The notes below the pieces were generated by a model that searched no databases, was not told the origin of the DNA, and saw nothing but the letters and a program-made list of their open reading frames with translations. A program made the translations under genes and the position numbers. DNA of 64,000 nucleotides from Glycine soja (lineage: Eukaryota; Streptophyta; Magnoliopsida; Fabales; Fabaceae): assembly GCF_004193775.1 (NCBI RefSeq), contig NC_041002.1, forward strand, positions 36,491,112-36,555,111, read 5' to 3'. This document shows, piece after piece, positions 8,871 through 20,429 of the stretch. Every line of letters begins with the position of its first letter. Position 1 is the first letter of the stretch.

Positions 8871-11230
8871 TGTGACATCCTAGAATTTTTACCCAGAATT
8901 TTGTAAGTATTACATTTAAATAATTAGATAAATATATATATATATATATATTCTTGGTAGAAGTATGTACATTGGGGGAGAAATACGCGGGTTAGACTAA
9001 TTAACGAAGAGTAATCCATAACTGGACAATTATAGATTAATTCTCAATTAATTAGTCTAAAAATTATCGTTTTGCGTGCAACTTATAATTAAACAAAACT
9101 AACCTCTGAACCACGCTCGGGGTCTCATTCTGAGCGTTTTGATATATATATTGCCTACTTTCGAAAACGGGCCCCGACGGGTGCAGAGAAACGCGAGGAA
9201 CTGGAACCAGAGAGGTAGCATGCAAACCGAGACAGGATTTCAGCATCCAAAAAGGTCCAATTTTTTTCTCCTTTATGGCTGAGTATGAGGTCAAATCAAA
9301 GGAAAGGGTGGGCCCTTTTGCTCCAATTAAAATAGGACATGTGGCAATTGCTTTAAAAAAAAGAAAATGAAAAAGAAAAGAAAAATCATTTTTTTATAAA
9401 AAGCCCAAATCTTCTCTCTTTTTCTTCAGAAAATTTCAGCAGCTCTCTTTCCTCCCTCGACGTTGCTTTTCTTCCCTCTTCTTCTCCACCATTGTTGCCT
9501 CCATCGAAGCTCCAAATTCCTCTTCATTTCTACCCCAAATTGCAAGGAAAAGCTATTTTCGGAGTCTTGGAGCCTACCTCTACTTCGTGGGGCTTTAAAT
9601 TTCAGGTAAGGGTGGACTCCTTCTCACTTGAAATTTGTGAGTGTTGGGTTTTTGGGAGCTATAATGGGTAGTTCTACTAGGTTATTGCCTTAGGGTAGTT
9701 GTTTGTGAAAGAATTTGTTGAAATTATGCTAAACTTGACATGTTTGATGTAAGCAAAACTACCCATGTTGATTTAGGGTTTAATAATGATGCTTTGTGAT
9801 ATATGTATGCTTAAAATGTTGATAGAAAACTGGTAGAGAGGATGGGGAGAGTTAACTTACAGTTAAATGTGAGAATGGTAGTGTTGTAGGTGGAAAAGTG
9901 TGAGATTTTGAGGGTTAGAAAAACCAAATTTGGGGTTAGTGGAAATTGGAGTCTAAAGTGAGTTGATTCTAGTTTAGAATGTCAATTAGGACTTGTAGGA
10001 AAACTTGGGCAGAGCAAATGAGAAAAATGAGTGACAAATGTGAAAGAAAAGAGCCATTTCTAGGGTAAATTGGGTGTTGAGAGGTCAAATTTTGAATAGG
10101 TGGAGATTTCACCTTAAAACCAGTTTGAGCAAGTCTAAATCAATGTTATAGACTTGATGAAGATGAGAGTTTACCCCAAAATTACCCAATTTTCATTTTC
10201 ACCTTTTAAACCTTGAGAATGCACTAAATTGGTGGGTTTTGGATACCTATATTTTGCTTTACCTTGGTTTGAAGTTTGTTTTTGGTTGAAACATGATTTA
10301 TACATGGTTTAGGACTTATAGGATCCAATTTGAGTGAAATTGGATACAAGCAAGCTAGAATTCGAAATCTGCCAAATTATGCAGAAAAAGCTGTCAAATT
10401 GTGCAGCAAATTTTGCCAATTATGTAGAAAAATGGTTGTGCAGTGCTAGTCATGGGAAAGGTAGTACATCTCGTGTTCTAGGCATTCTATAGCAGATCCC
10501 AACGGTCAAAATTTGGATTTATGTATTAGGAACCTCCAGTAAAATTTCAAGGTGATCCAATGGTTAACGAATCGGAACGAAGATGATTTTGCTGAGGTAT
10601 GAGGGTAGGAAAAACTCTGTGGAATTTGAATGAATCTTGTGCAAAGATTCTGCCTCCACTCAGTTTTTCATTGTGTAAGGTAGTTTCATGACAAATGGGA
10701 TTGAATTGTTTGGATTTTGTGAAAGCTTAGAGGGGTTGATGGGGACTCGGTGCTGAGAGGAACGAGGAGAAGGCTACGTACGTGCACGTGAGCTAAAATT
10801 TAAAGGTGGGTACCTGGGGATGGTATGCTTATTCCTGGCTTGTGGAAATGGGATAGTTGATTTGTGCCATCACCCGATCGCCACCTAGTACCACATATGA
10901 CAGGTGCCCCATAATCCAATAAGCTTGATGTGAGAAAGCGTGGAAGAGTCAGTCTTCCTACTTTTATTTGTTGACCACAGAGTGGTACCTGGAGATATGT
11001 CGCGGGGGTCAGGAGACCTTGGGGACGTCAGGTGGGGTGCTATTGCCCAAAACCAAGCTTGGCCAATCCCGACCCAACCCGAGCATAGTCAATCAATGAG
11101 AACCTGTGACATACCTAAGCAGGCGAGCTCTTGGCAGTCAACCAATAAAAGAACAAAGTCCACGAAGCAAGGAGGCCTATGTGGCGGCTAGCCAGCTATT
11201 TATCTTGGGTGTTATCTGAAAATTACCCTC

Positions 11231-11535
11231 TGGTAATCAATTACCATTCGTGGGTAATCGATTACAGGGTTTAAAAATAGAGACATGATGTTAAGTAGCT
11301 TCTGGTAATCGATTACCAATTGTGTGTAATCGATTACACAGTATGATAGGGCACTGGTAATCGATTACCAGTTGTGTGTAATCGATTACATAGTGTTACC
11401 TGCTACTGGTAATCGATTACCATTTATGTGTAATCGATTACTCAGTGTAACTTTTAGATTCCACTGTGCAAAGGCTGTGTAATTCATTTTTGGGCACTGG
11501 TAATCGATTACATACTTTGGTAATCGATTACCAGA
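11231..11535. repeat. Array of paired AATCGATT palindromes
   Basis: About ten palindromes of two forms alternate: GGTAATCGATTACC and TGTAATCGATTACA. Members of a pair are mostly 4 to 9 bases apart, and pairs repeat at roughly 70-80 base intervals. A few copies carry one change, such as AATCAATT. The same two forms occur in pairs in several Copia LTRs in this window. Confidence 0.85.
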
Positions 11536-11667
11536 GAGGAAATCCCTTGAAAAAAAAAAACATTTTGACTATGCGTAGCCGTTATGGGACGCATTGTATT
11601 GTTACCTGTGTAGTTAGATTTCTTGTGAAAGAGTCTACCCTCTTTCTTTCATCTCTATTAGATCGCG

Positions 11668-12099
11668 ATGGCAGCGCAGTTGATCCATGATCGCGTTGTG
11701 ATGGAGTGCCTAGAGGGTGTTTGAGAGACCCTCAAAGGCAATGAGAGGTGCCGATTCCGTGGCACAATTCGACTCACTGCTACTTCGCTAGTACATCCGG
11801 AGCAACCCGCACGCACACTTCAGCAGCCTGTGGAGTGGATACTACCTACACCTACTCCATATCGACTAGTGGAGCTAGTTCAAGTGACAGAGGTGTCATC
11901 CTCTAAAGAGGATCTTGAAGAGGACCCAGAGGAGTTACCTCCTGAACCTGCTATGGACGCCCTTGACTTACCTGAGGATGATGAAGACCCACTCCCTAAT
12001 GTTGATTCTCCAGAGGATATTATGTCAGCATCTGAGGCAGACTCTACAGAGGAGAGTGGCCCTGGAGGGACAACGAATAGTGACGACTCTTCATCGTAG
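11668..12099 (+). pseudogene. Acidic reading frame inside the Tekay-like LTR
   Basis: An ATG at 11668 (MAAQLIHDRVV) opens a frame of 143 codons to the TAG at 12097-12099, broken once by a TGA at 11722-11724. The first third is basic to neutral (NERCRFRGTIRLTATS), the middle is proline-rich, and the last 70 residues are strongly acidic (EEDPEELPPEP, LPEDDEDPLP, then a serine-rich tail SDDSSS). It has no zinc knuckle or protease motif and I do not recognise it. The solo LTR carries a related acidic stretch at about 18160-18262 (KEDPLEAVEEPLDL), which argues that it is an inherited part of this LTR family. It could also be a relic of a captured gene. Confidence 0.5.
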
Positions 12100-12666
12100 C
12101 AGATGACTTCTTAGACTAGGTCACATACTTTTTGTGGGTGGGTGTATCTAGTTAAGACTGTTAGGTTTACTCTTTTGATTTTTGGGTGGGTAGACCTCTT
12201 GTATAGAAATTTTGATGATTGTATATATTGTGGCTGAAGCCACCACAGTTGTTACCTTTGCTCTGGATGTCACTGTGCTATTTTGAAAACTCCCATATTT
12301 TGGAAAGTTTTAGATGATGAAAACAATTATGTTTTATCTTGTTATTTGAAAAAGATTAACGAACTTTATTTGAAAAAAGTTTACCGTTCGCACCTTATTA
12401 TTTCTCACGTGACGACCTAAAATGATGGCTGGTATATTTTTGAAAGAGAAAAATAGTTTGCAGGTTATGAGTGATCAGAAAGAAATGAATCCGAATAAAG
12501 TTGTGAACTGGCCATTCAGGACTCTATAGTGATAATTTTCCTTCTGAATTTAATTAGCGTGAAATGAATAACAGTGCGAAAAAAAAGAGATAGAAAAAAA
12601 AATTTCCCATGGTTTCTGCTATTTAATTTATTACTATTAAACCAGTCATTATTTAGGGACGCCACA

Positions 12667-13965
12667 TATGCACTCAAGTTGTTACACCAGATGCAAATCA
12701 TTGTATATTCCAATGAATAATCCAACATATGTTGCTTGATCTAGATGATCTAAGAACAACAAGTAGTTATTGTAACATACTTAGCTTTTAAGGTTGATAA
12801 GGCAATTGTGCTCCTTTTCTTTGATGACCAAGAAATCAGTTATTTTCCAAGGAATTGGCAGGCACTACTTATGCTCTTCCTTTCTACCTTATCACCAACA
12901 AAATCAGCAATATAATAGCCTACAAGATCAAACTCTGACCTTTTCTTAAACCATAGGCCATGATTAGTAGTTCTAACAAGATATCTTAGAATTCTTTTCA
13001 TTATAGTAACATGAGACACTTTTGGACAAGATTGAAATCTTGCGCAAAGGCACACAACAAAAACAATATTTGGTATACTAGTAGTTAAATATAATATGGA
13101 ACCAATCATACCTCTATAATCATTTTCTTGAGTATCATTGTGTTTCTCACCTTTGTCACTGACAATAGTTGGATGCATAGGGGCAGCCATAGGTTTGGTT
13201 TCATCCATCTTGAACCTTTAAGTAGATCCTTTGTGTATTTCTCTTGATGGATGAATATTCCATCATCTTTATGAATAACTTGAAGCCCTAGGAAGAACTT
13301 CAGCTCACCCATCATACTCATTTCAAATTCACCTTTCGTTAGCTCAAAAAACTTCTTGCACGTCCTTTCTAAGGTTGAACCAAAGATTATGTCATCTACA
13401 TAGATTTGTACAATAAGTAGATTTTCCTTCTGAGCCTTTCTAAATAATGTGGTGTCCATTATTCCTCTGGAGAAGCCATTCTGAACTAAGAATGAGCATA
13501 GTCTTTCATACCAAGCTCCTGGAGCTTGTTTCAATCCATACAAGGCTTTGACAAGCTTGTATACACTTCTTCATTTACGAATCTATTCAGAAAGGAACTC
13601 TTGGCATCGATTTGATACAACTTGATGTCTTTATGTGCTGCATAGGATAAGAGTATTATTATGGCTTCAAGCTTGCTACTAGTGTAAAGGTTTCTTCATA
13701 GTCAATCCCTTCTTGTTGATTGCACCTTCAGCAACTAGTCTAGCCTGTTTGACTACTTCTCCTTCTTCATTGAGCTTATTTTTGAACACCCATTTGGTTT
13801 CAATGACTGACTGATTCTTTGGAGGGGAACAAGATTCCAAACCTTGTTCTTAGTGAATTGACTACATTTCTCTTCCATAACAAACACCTAAGAATCTTGA
13901 CTCAATGCTTCATCAATATTCTTAGGCTCAATGGTTGAGAAAAGAGTCATTATTCCTTTTTCTCT
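12667..13965 (-). pseudogene. pol: Copia element X: RT and RNase H remnant
   Basis: On the minus strand the order is the linker before RT (IEPKNIDEALS, near 13930), RT with MYGLKQAPGAWYERL (13543), [13 protein letters not shown] and MGELKFFLGLQV, then MIGSILYL, ARFQSCPKVSH and RNase H (LVGYYIADF, ACQFLGK), continuing past 12840 to NNLSAY near 12670. Several frameshifts and stops break it. RNase H is cut at 12667 by the Tekay-like LTR. No gag, protease or integrase is found between this block and the LTR-like sequence to its right, so the element lost its 5' coding half. Confidence 0.85.
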
Positions 13966-14981
13966 TATTAGACAAAAGGAGGGGGGGGGGGGTTTAATTG
14001 GGTTTTTAAAATTTTTTTATCCATCCTTTGAAAACAAAAGGTTTCTAATGTTAGTTCATATTGAAAAATAGTTCTAAGCTCAAAATATAAATATAAGTTG
14101 CTAAGAGTGAAAATGCAAATAATTATGGGGAAAAAAATCTTTTATAGTTCAAGGATTTTTGTTTAAAAGATAGTTATTTACTTGAAACCATTATGATAAA
14201 CAACAAGTTTAGTTTAGTTGTTGGTTAGAAAAGGTTGTTAGGTTCTGTGTTTGAATGAAAATAGAACTAGATCTGTGCAAGGGAAAATAAAAATAGAGTG
14301 AAGAAGAGTGCACAATTTTTTTTATACTAGTTCACCCCAACCTTGGGCTACGTCCAATTCTCACCCTTCAAGATGAGATTTCACTAACACAACTAGTCAT
14401 AACTGGACCAGTAACCATTGGATTTTAACACCTGTCCAGTTTCTCAACTAGATTTAAATCCTAGCCTCAACTAGATCAACAAGACCATTGGATTTTAGCT
14501 TTGCTAGCCACTTGTGGACATACTACATAAAAGAGGATCTGTATTTTACTACACTACAAATCTTCACCTTGAAAGAGGGATTTCCCTTAGGAATTAAATA
14601 TATCACTTCTATCTAAAGAATATTACATATTTGTAAGCACAATATAGAAGTGGGTTACTCTTATAGTGGATTAAAGCAGAAAATGAAGATTTCTCACTTA
14701 GAGATCTTTCTCTAGATGTTGTTTTGGAATGCTTCAACATGTTCATCACGCCCTTCGAAAATGCCTCATAAAGCTCCTAAGAAGACCGTTGAGGTGGGCT
14801 TCACTCAACTAACAAGCTTTTGGAGCAAGCAGGTACACTTTACATTTGTCATGAAGTGACAACATGTAGAGCCATTCTGAGAAAACTTTTTGATGGACAT
14901 TTTGAAGAACCATTGGAATAGTCACTCTGATGTATGCTGAGAACGAATCCTTACTTGATGAATTTAGTTGATGAAGTTCAG
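13966..14981 (-). repeat. Sirevirus-type LTR, part 1 (probably of element X)
   Basis: A run of about 12 G at 13981-13992 followed by TTTAATTGG resembles the LTR edge of E3 (37485 on). The block near 14322 (ATACTAGTTCACCCCAACCTTGGGC) is shared with the E3 LTRs at 23867 and 37681. No primer-binding site is seen between it and the RT remnant, consistent with a deletion. The solo LTR interrupts it at 14981. Its exact ends are uncertain. Confidence 0.6.
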
Positions 14982-17900
14982 TGAAACACCCTAAAAATTA
15001 CAACTTAGTGTATGTGTATAGTTAATCTTGTTTGGGATTTTTTTTCCTATGATTGAATTGGTTATGGACTGTGATTTAATAAAAAATAGTAGTGTTAATT
15101 GATACTCATAATGACTAATTGTTGGTGATTGTTTACTCCCAATTTTTTTGGCTGGAATATTTTGGTGTTGATTTAATTCCTTGTAAGAGAAGGAACATAT
15201 ATTTTGATCATATGAATTTGTTAAATTACACAAAAAAATATCTCAAGTATTAAGTTTTATAAAAAAATTAACTGGTTAGATTTAATTCCTAAAGTTAGTA
15301 GAAGATTATTTTTTGTCACGAGAAAAATATTTTCACAGTGCGAGGTTACACTATGTAAACTAAGTACACAGTGTAAACCCTCATTTAGTCATCATTCCAA
15401 AAACCCACCCACCAATGAGTGAAGGGGTTGAGCAAAACCATTCCCTAATCCCTCATTACCCAAATCAACACTCAACCTCACTCACTCTCTCACTTCCTAA
15501 ATCCACAACCAACACACACATCCTCACTCTCTCATTTTCAATTCTTCTCTCTTTGTGAGTTGCAGGAAAATCCATTTGCTCCCTTCTCTCTCTACACTCA
15601 GTTGGACACTTCAACTTCACCCAAAACAAACCCCATTCTCTTCTTCTCCTTGTGCTTGCCTAAGATCACTCTCAGAGGAAGACCTCAAAAACAAATTATG
15701 AATTTGGTCCTTGTGTTATGTTTTGTAAAGCTTAGGAGTGTGCTTTCCTCTCCTCTCCTATTTCTGTGGGAGCTGAGATTGTTGGTAAGTTGAGAATTAT
15801 TTTTTATGAACTCAGCTCCCATGGTTTCCTTTGGGATCCCATGGTGTAATGATCCTCCATTACATTGCATGCGCAAAAATTGGGGTTTTAAAGGGTTTTC
15901 TCAAACTATTTTGCAAAGCTAAGAACTTTTCACTTGCATGCATGGCTTCTCTTCTTCTTTTTGTTGATTTTTGTGATTTGAAAGAGCTCCTATTAAAAAG
16001 GAGAATCTGTCCATTTTTTCTTTTAGGATATATAAAGCAAGATTGGATTTTAGAAAATAGGCAATGAGAAGGGAGAGGCTAGTTGGAAGGCTTTGTCCTC
16101 TGGACTTGAGCCTCAAATGAAATCTACCGATTTTATTTTCATGATTTTTTTGTTTTACTGCAGACATAATTTGCAAAAATTTCATGTTGAAGCCCTTGAG
16201 AGATGAGGTCATTTTGAGGCCCATCTGGAACATGCAAGGTGATTATCTTCTTGTGCAATGAATGGCTGGCAGTGCTGAATTTTTTGGCTTTTGTGGTTAT
16301 CATATTAATAAAAGGTTTACTTTTTATGAAACTAGAGAATAAAAAATATTTTTAGCCATGTAAATTATAAAATCATGGATTGCATCTTCATTTTCTAATG
16401 GCCAAAGCAAAACAAAGATGTTGTAAGAAAGTCAATTTTGAGGTCTGGGAAAAGTGTTAGAAAGAAAATTTCACTTAGAGCAACATAGGATGAATTTTTG
16501 TTTAGTTTTTTGCTTGCTCAAAAAAGGATTTTTTTAGCTTTATATTGTAAAATGTAGAAGTCTTTTCGGTCTTGGGAAGAGGTAGAAATTCATAATTCTT
16601 TGAACTATGTCCAAACTGAAGTGCTCTCTGCCTTGCTGCCTTGTAGAATTTTTATGTTTTTCTTGTAGATTTTTCTAATGAAGTATTTTACCTTGTTGGA
16701 AAGAAAATAAAATTTCCTTTAAGGATGAATGAAAAATTTTCAATAACAAAATTGTTTGTGAAATTTTGAAAAGGCTTGAATCTGCCTATTTTTTAAAAGC
16801 TAGGGATTTTAATGCATGTTACTTGATGTATTGTTTAAATTTTGACTAGGTATTGATGTGTTGCTTTGTTAATTTTTGTCTATGTGTTGTGTGATGAGTT
16901 TGAAATTTTTATGATTTGTATGTGTATGATTGAAATACCTGGAGAATGTGAACCATGAACTATTATAACTGTGGAATACAATGTTTTATTAGAGACCAAG
17001 AGGTGTGACCTTGGGCACTGTTGCATGTGATGTTTTATGTGTGACCCAATTTGCTTACAACTGGGGATGGTATGGATTTGTGTGTTAATACTTGTGTGTG
17101 GTAGATTTAAGGACTCATGCATAAGTCCCGGTGTTCACTAGGACCCATTCTAGTAGGCACAATGCATCTCTAAAGATATGTGGCTTTGTGTGATTGATGC
17201 AAGGACTCAGGCCCGAGTCTTGATGTGGACTAGAACCTTATTTTGGTGGATATTGTGTGTCTCAAATGAGGTGCAATGTTTGTATTAGTTCACAGGGACT
17301 CAGGCATGAGTACCTATGTGATTAGGATGTTTTCTCTTAGAGAGTAATATGCTTGAGAGACATGCAAGCAGACTTGAACTCGCTGTGGAATGTATAGAAC
17401 TTCTTCAAGAGAGTTGCATGGGGGGACGTGCTAGAAGTTGTGAGAGCTCACTAGATTATAGTCGATAAGCGGTTTTGCACCATGAAGTGTGGATGAGATC
17501 GTTGTTTTGTTTATGATGTTAAGTTTAAATGATTCTTGGACTTGGTTCACCTTTTGATGACATTTTGTACCTTTGCAATCGGGCCCCATGGTGACACTAA
17601 AGTGAACCCTCAGTAAGAAGTGGTTAAGGAGTAAGTCTTTGGAGTTAGGATGGCCTTACAGAGTGGTACCTGGGGTATGCTCGCTTACTTTTTGTTTATT
17701 ATGGATATGGCACTGATTTTGTGGTTGTGTTTTCCATAGTGTCAACTTGGCGATCCCAACAAATGCGAGGCATAACTAGTCGGTGAGAGCCTTATCATTG
17801 TACCATGGCATAGGGTGTCCTCCTCATAGTCATCCGAACTACAATGTTGTATGACCATTGAGTTCTAGGAGTTCTAGTGGTAGCTAGCCAATATGATATA

Positions 17901-18844
17901 TATGTTGAGTTAGTGGAAAGGTGATGCATTAGGATTCGTGTGAGATCCAGTAGATAACCATAACATAATGGTTGCTAGTCTTTCCTTGAGCTTAAGAGTA
18001 TTTCATATGATGGGTACAACCTATACCTCCCTATAGAGATCTCCTATTCATTGTCTTCATCATATTCTTTTGAACACCCCGGACAACGTGCCAAGGCCAC
18101 CTTATACTGATAAGGATTCTGAGCATACAGTGACAACCTTGCTTGCCCCACACCCATTAAGTAGGATGATGAGATCAAGGAGGACCCGTTGGAGGCAGTA
18201 GAAGAGCCACTTGATCTTATCATGGAGGATGGCACAATGATAATTAGTAGGGAGCATCCTTAGAAGAAGCAAGGTAGCCTATGAAGGAAAGTAATGAGGA
18301 TATTTGGGATGCTTCCTCTTGGGAACCCTGTTGTTAGGAACCTCTTAACTATTGACTCTTGACTCACCCTTTTAGCGTACAATTTCCCCCTTAGGATTGG
18401 GTTAGTGATGACTGCTTTGGGACTACGTGTCTTCCTTTCTTTTGCATATGTATGGGTAGACTTAGGTTCCATATATTTTTCATGTGCGTACAATCATCAA
18501 CTTTTTATTATTTGTATTTTGGGACACATGCACACTGCGATGTATCCTCAGTTTCAAATTTAGTACTTATTGTAATGAATCACTCTTTATTTATATATTT
18601 TAGCAGCTTAATTTCATAACACTTCTCTTTCTCTTTATTCAAAAAGTGTATGATTTATATTCAAAATGCATTTGTTTTTACCAAATGACTTATATTTTCG
18701 TCACGACTTGTATGTATAAAGGAATAAAAAGAAAGAAAATTACTCACATTTCTTAAAGTAAAACATTTCCACAATTGGATTAATGAACACAATTATTTTG
18801 AAATCAGTTTACAAATTATTCATAATAACTTTTAGGGTGTCACA
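14982..18844 (+). repeat. Solo LTR of a Tekay-like Ty3 element
   Basis: It begins TGAAACACCCTAAAA and ends CTTTTAGGGTGTCACA, an inverted terminal pair. The flanks TTCAG (14977-14981) and TTTAG (18845-18849) form a 5-base target duplication with one mismatch. There is no internal region, so it arose by LTR-LTR recombination. The blocks near 17660-17800 (GTGGTACCTGG and CGATCCCAACAAATGCGAGGC) parallel those in the LTR at 8871. It holds no convincing gene. Short frames at 15560 and 16880 have no family features. Confidence 0.85.
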
Positions 18845-18849
18845 TTTAG

Positions 18850-19620
18850 ACTGATATCCCATTCTGAAGTAGCACTGCTTCATCACTCTTAACACTTCTT
18901 CACAACTTCAAGCATTCTAAAGTTGATTACTTTAGAAAGACTAAGTAGAAATTTAGTTGATGGTGTGTTAGTGTTCTATCCAAGGTCAAAATGAGTGGCA
19001 TTCTTTAGTTTTTCATTCTGATGTTTCTCATCAATGCTCCTCATGGACAACTTAACTTTATGTTCCTTATGCAGTTAGCTTTGACTTTCTGATGTGCCCT
19101 TAGTGTATATGGCAACATATGGAAAGTGAAGTGCTTCATCAACTTTAGTCTTCTGATGTGCCCTCTGTATGTGTGGCATCATATGGAAGAACTAATGTTG
19201 TCCCTGTGATGCTTTCTAAGTCATTCTATTGTTTACTATTCAGAGTCAAGGTCTTCAATATTCTAATGTTGGCTCTGCTAGAGCTTCATTTTGACTTTGG
19301 ATGCTCATCATGTAGCCCTTGATAAGTCTTCTATGTAAGACCTTTGTTGTTCAGTATCTTGTCAAGACCCAAGTACTCTGAGGGGAAGGAAACTTTATCA
19401 TTTTGATGGGCTTCATGAAATCTTATAAGTTCTTAACTTTGACAGTTATTCTGAGTCTTTCTAAGCATCATTATGAGTGCTTTAGAATGAATGAACATGC
19501 ATGCTTCGTAAAGTTATAAACATTGAAACACTTAAGCAGAATGTTAGTCATCACTGAAGCACATCATCCTTTCAATTTGCATTGCTAATGGTTTTTCGTA
19601 ATTAAAACTAGGGAAGTGGA
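18850..19620 (-). repeat. Sirevirus-type LTR, part 2
   Basis: This is the continuation of the LTR-like DNA split by the solo LTR. It contains a diffuse repeat (TTCTGATGTGCCCT at about 19086 and 19153). The end near 19600-19620 (TTTTTCGTAATTAAAACTAGG) is AT-rich and not sharply defined. No coding features are seen. Confidence 0.45.
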
Positions 19621-20429
19621 TTCAACAGGGAGGAGGGGGAGGAATAATAAGGTATAAAAAATTCTAATCCAATTTATATACAGTAGGAACAAGGACTTCC
19701 TAGTTTAAGGCTTTAAGCATCTAGCATATTTTTGTTCTCTCCATGAAAGGATTACATGCAATAACATCAATGCACTACAGGAGATCCCTTCCCAATTTCT
19801 AAATTTCCTTATGAATACTTGAAATTAAGAGTCTATAGAAATTATTGGCACTTGAATGGCATGGCAGAAAAAATCAAGAATCAATGCAGTGTTGCACATG
19901 CTAGTTTTATTTCTTATGCTCAATAATCTCAATTTTCTATGCAACAGGGTACTTTATTATGGTTCCAAGTTATACATAACCAGTCACCACAAAAATCGAA
20001 CTATCTTTGCCAATAATATTTTTGTGCAATTGAGTAAATTGTTGGATGGGTTGTCATTGTCGATGGTTCTATGGACTGTGGGTGCCGCTGGTTCAATTTG
20101 AAGTTGGTGAAAGGAAAAGATGGGTTAAGTTAGTGTTGAGGAGAAGGATAACACTATAAGGAAATTTTTTGGGGCAAGATAGGAAAAACATATAAGTCTA
20201 GTAGGATATTTTAAATTACATGGCATGTTTTTATTGGTCGGACATGAATTGAGACACTCATGGAGACAAGTAATTTAAATCCTTGATTAGTAGTCAAAAC
20301 AATTCGAGTAATCAATCAAATTAAACAACCTTAATTTGGAAATATTAATTTTGATAATTATCGTTTCTAAAGGTGATGTAATTTAGTCTATCAACTTTTA
20401 ATATCATTTTTGAGTGTTCCTATAATGAA
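19621..20429. other. Unassigned AT-rich spacer
   Basis: I recognise nothing here. The 81-codon frame at 19856-20101 has no domain. The stretch may be the decayed 5' part of element Z. Confidence 0.4.

Larger units (their letters stand above)
8871..12666 (+). repeat. Tekay-like Ty3 element, 3' LTR (3796 bases)
   Basis: It starts TGTGACATCC after the polypurine tract and ends TTTAGGGACGCCACA at 12666, a decayed form of the inverted end GGGTGTCACA. Directly afterwards, Copia RNase H sequence begins, with TATGC (12667-12671) as the expected target duplication half. The end call is supported by the 3863-base solo LTR at 14982, which has nearly the same length and shares the blocks GTGGTACCTGG and GAGAACC...TGACAT in the same order. 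Inside are an AATCGATT palindrome array and an acidic reading frame, listed separately. The 5' LTR is outside the window. Confidence 0.8.

Noticed and set aside
11231..11535. CRISPR-like spaced repeats
   Set aside because: The host is a plant, units are short palindromes with variable spacing, and similar pairs occur in many LTRs.
15560..16233. Possible genes inside the solo LTR
   Set aside because: Short frames on both strands with no family motif, no splice pattern and no conservation with the LTR at 8871.
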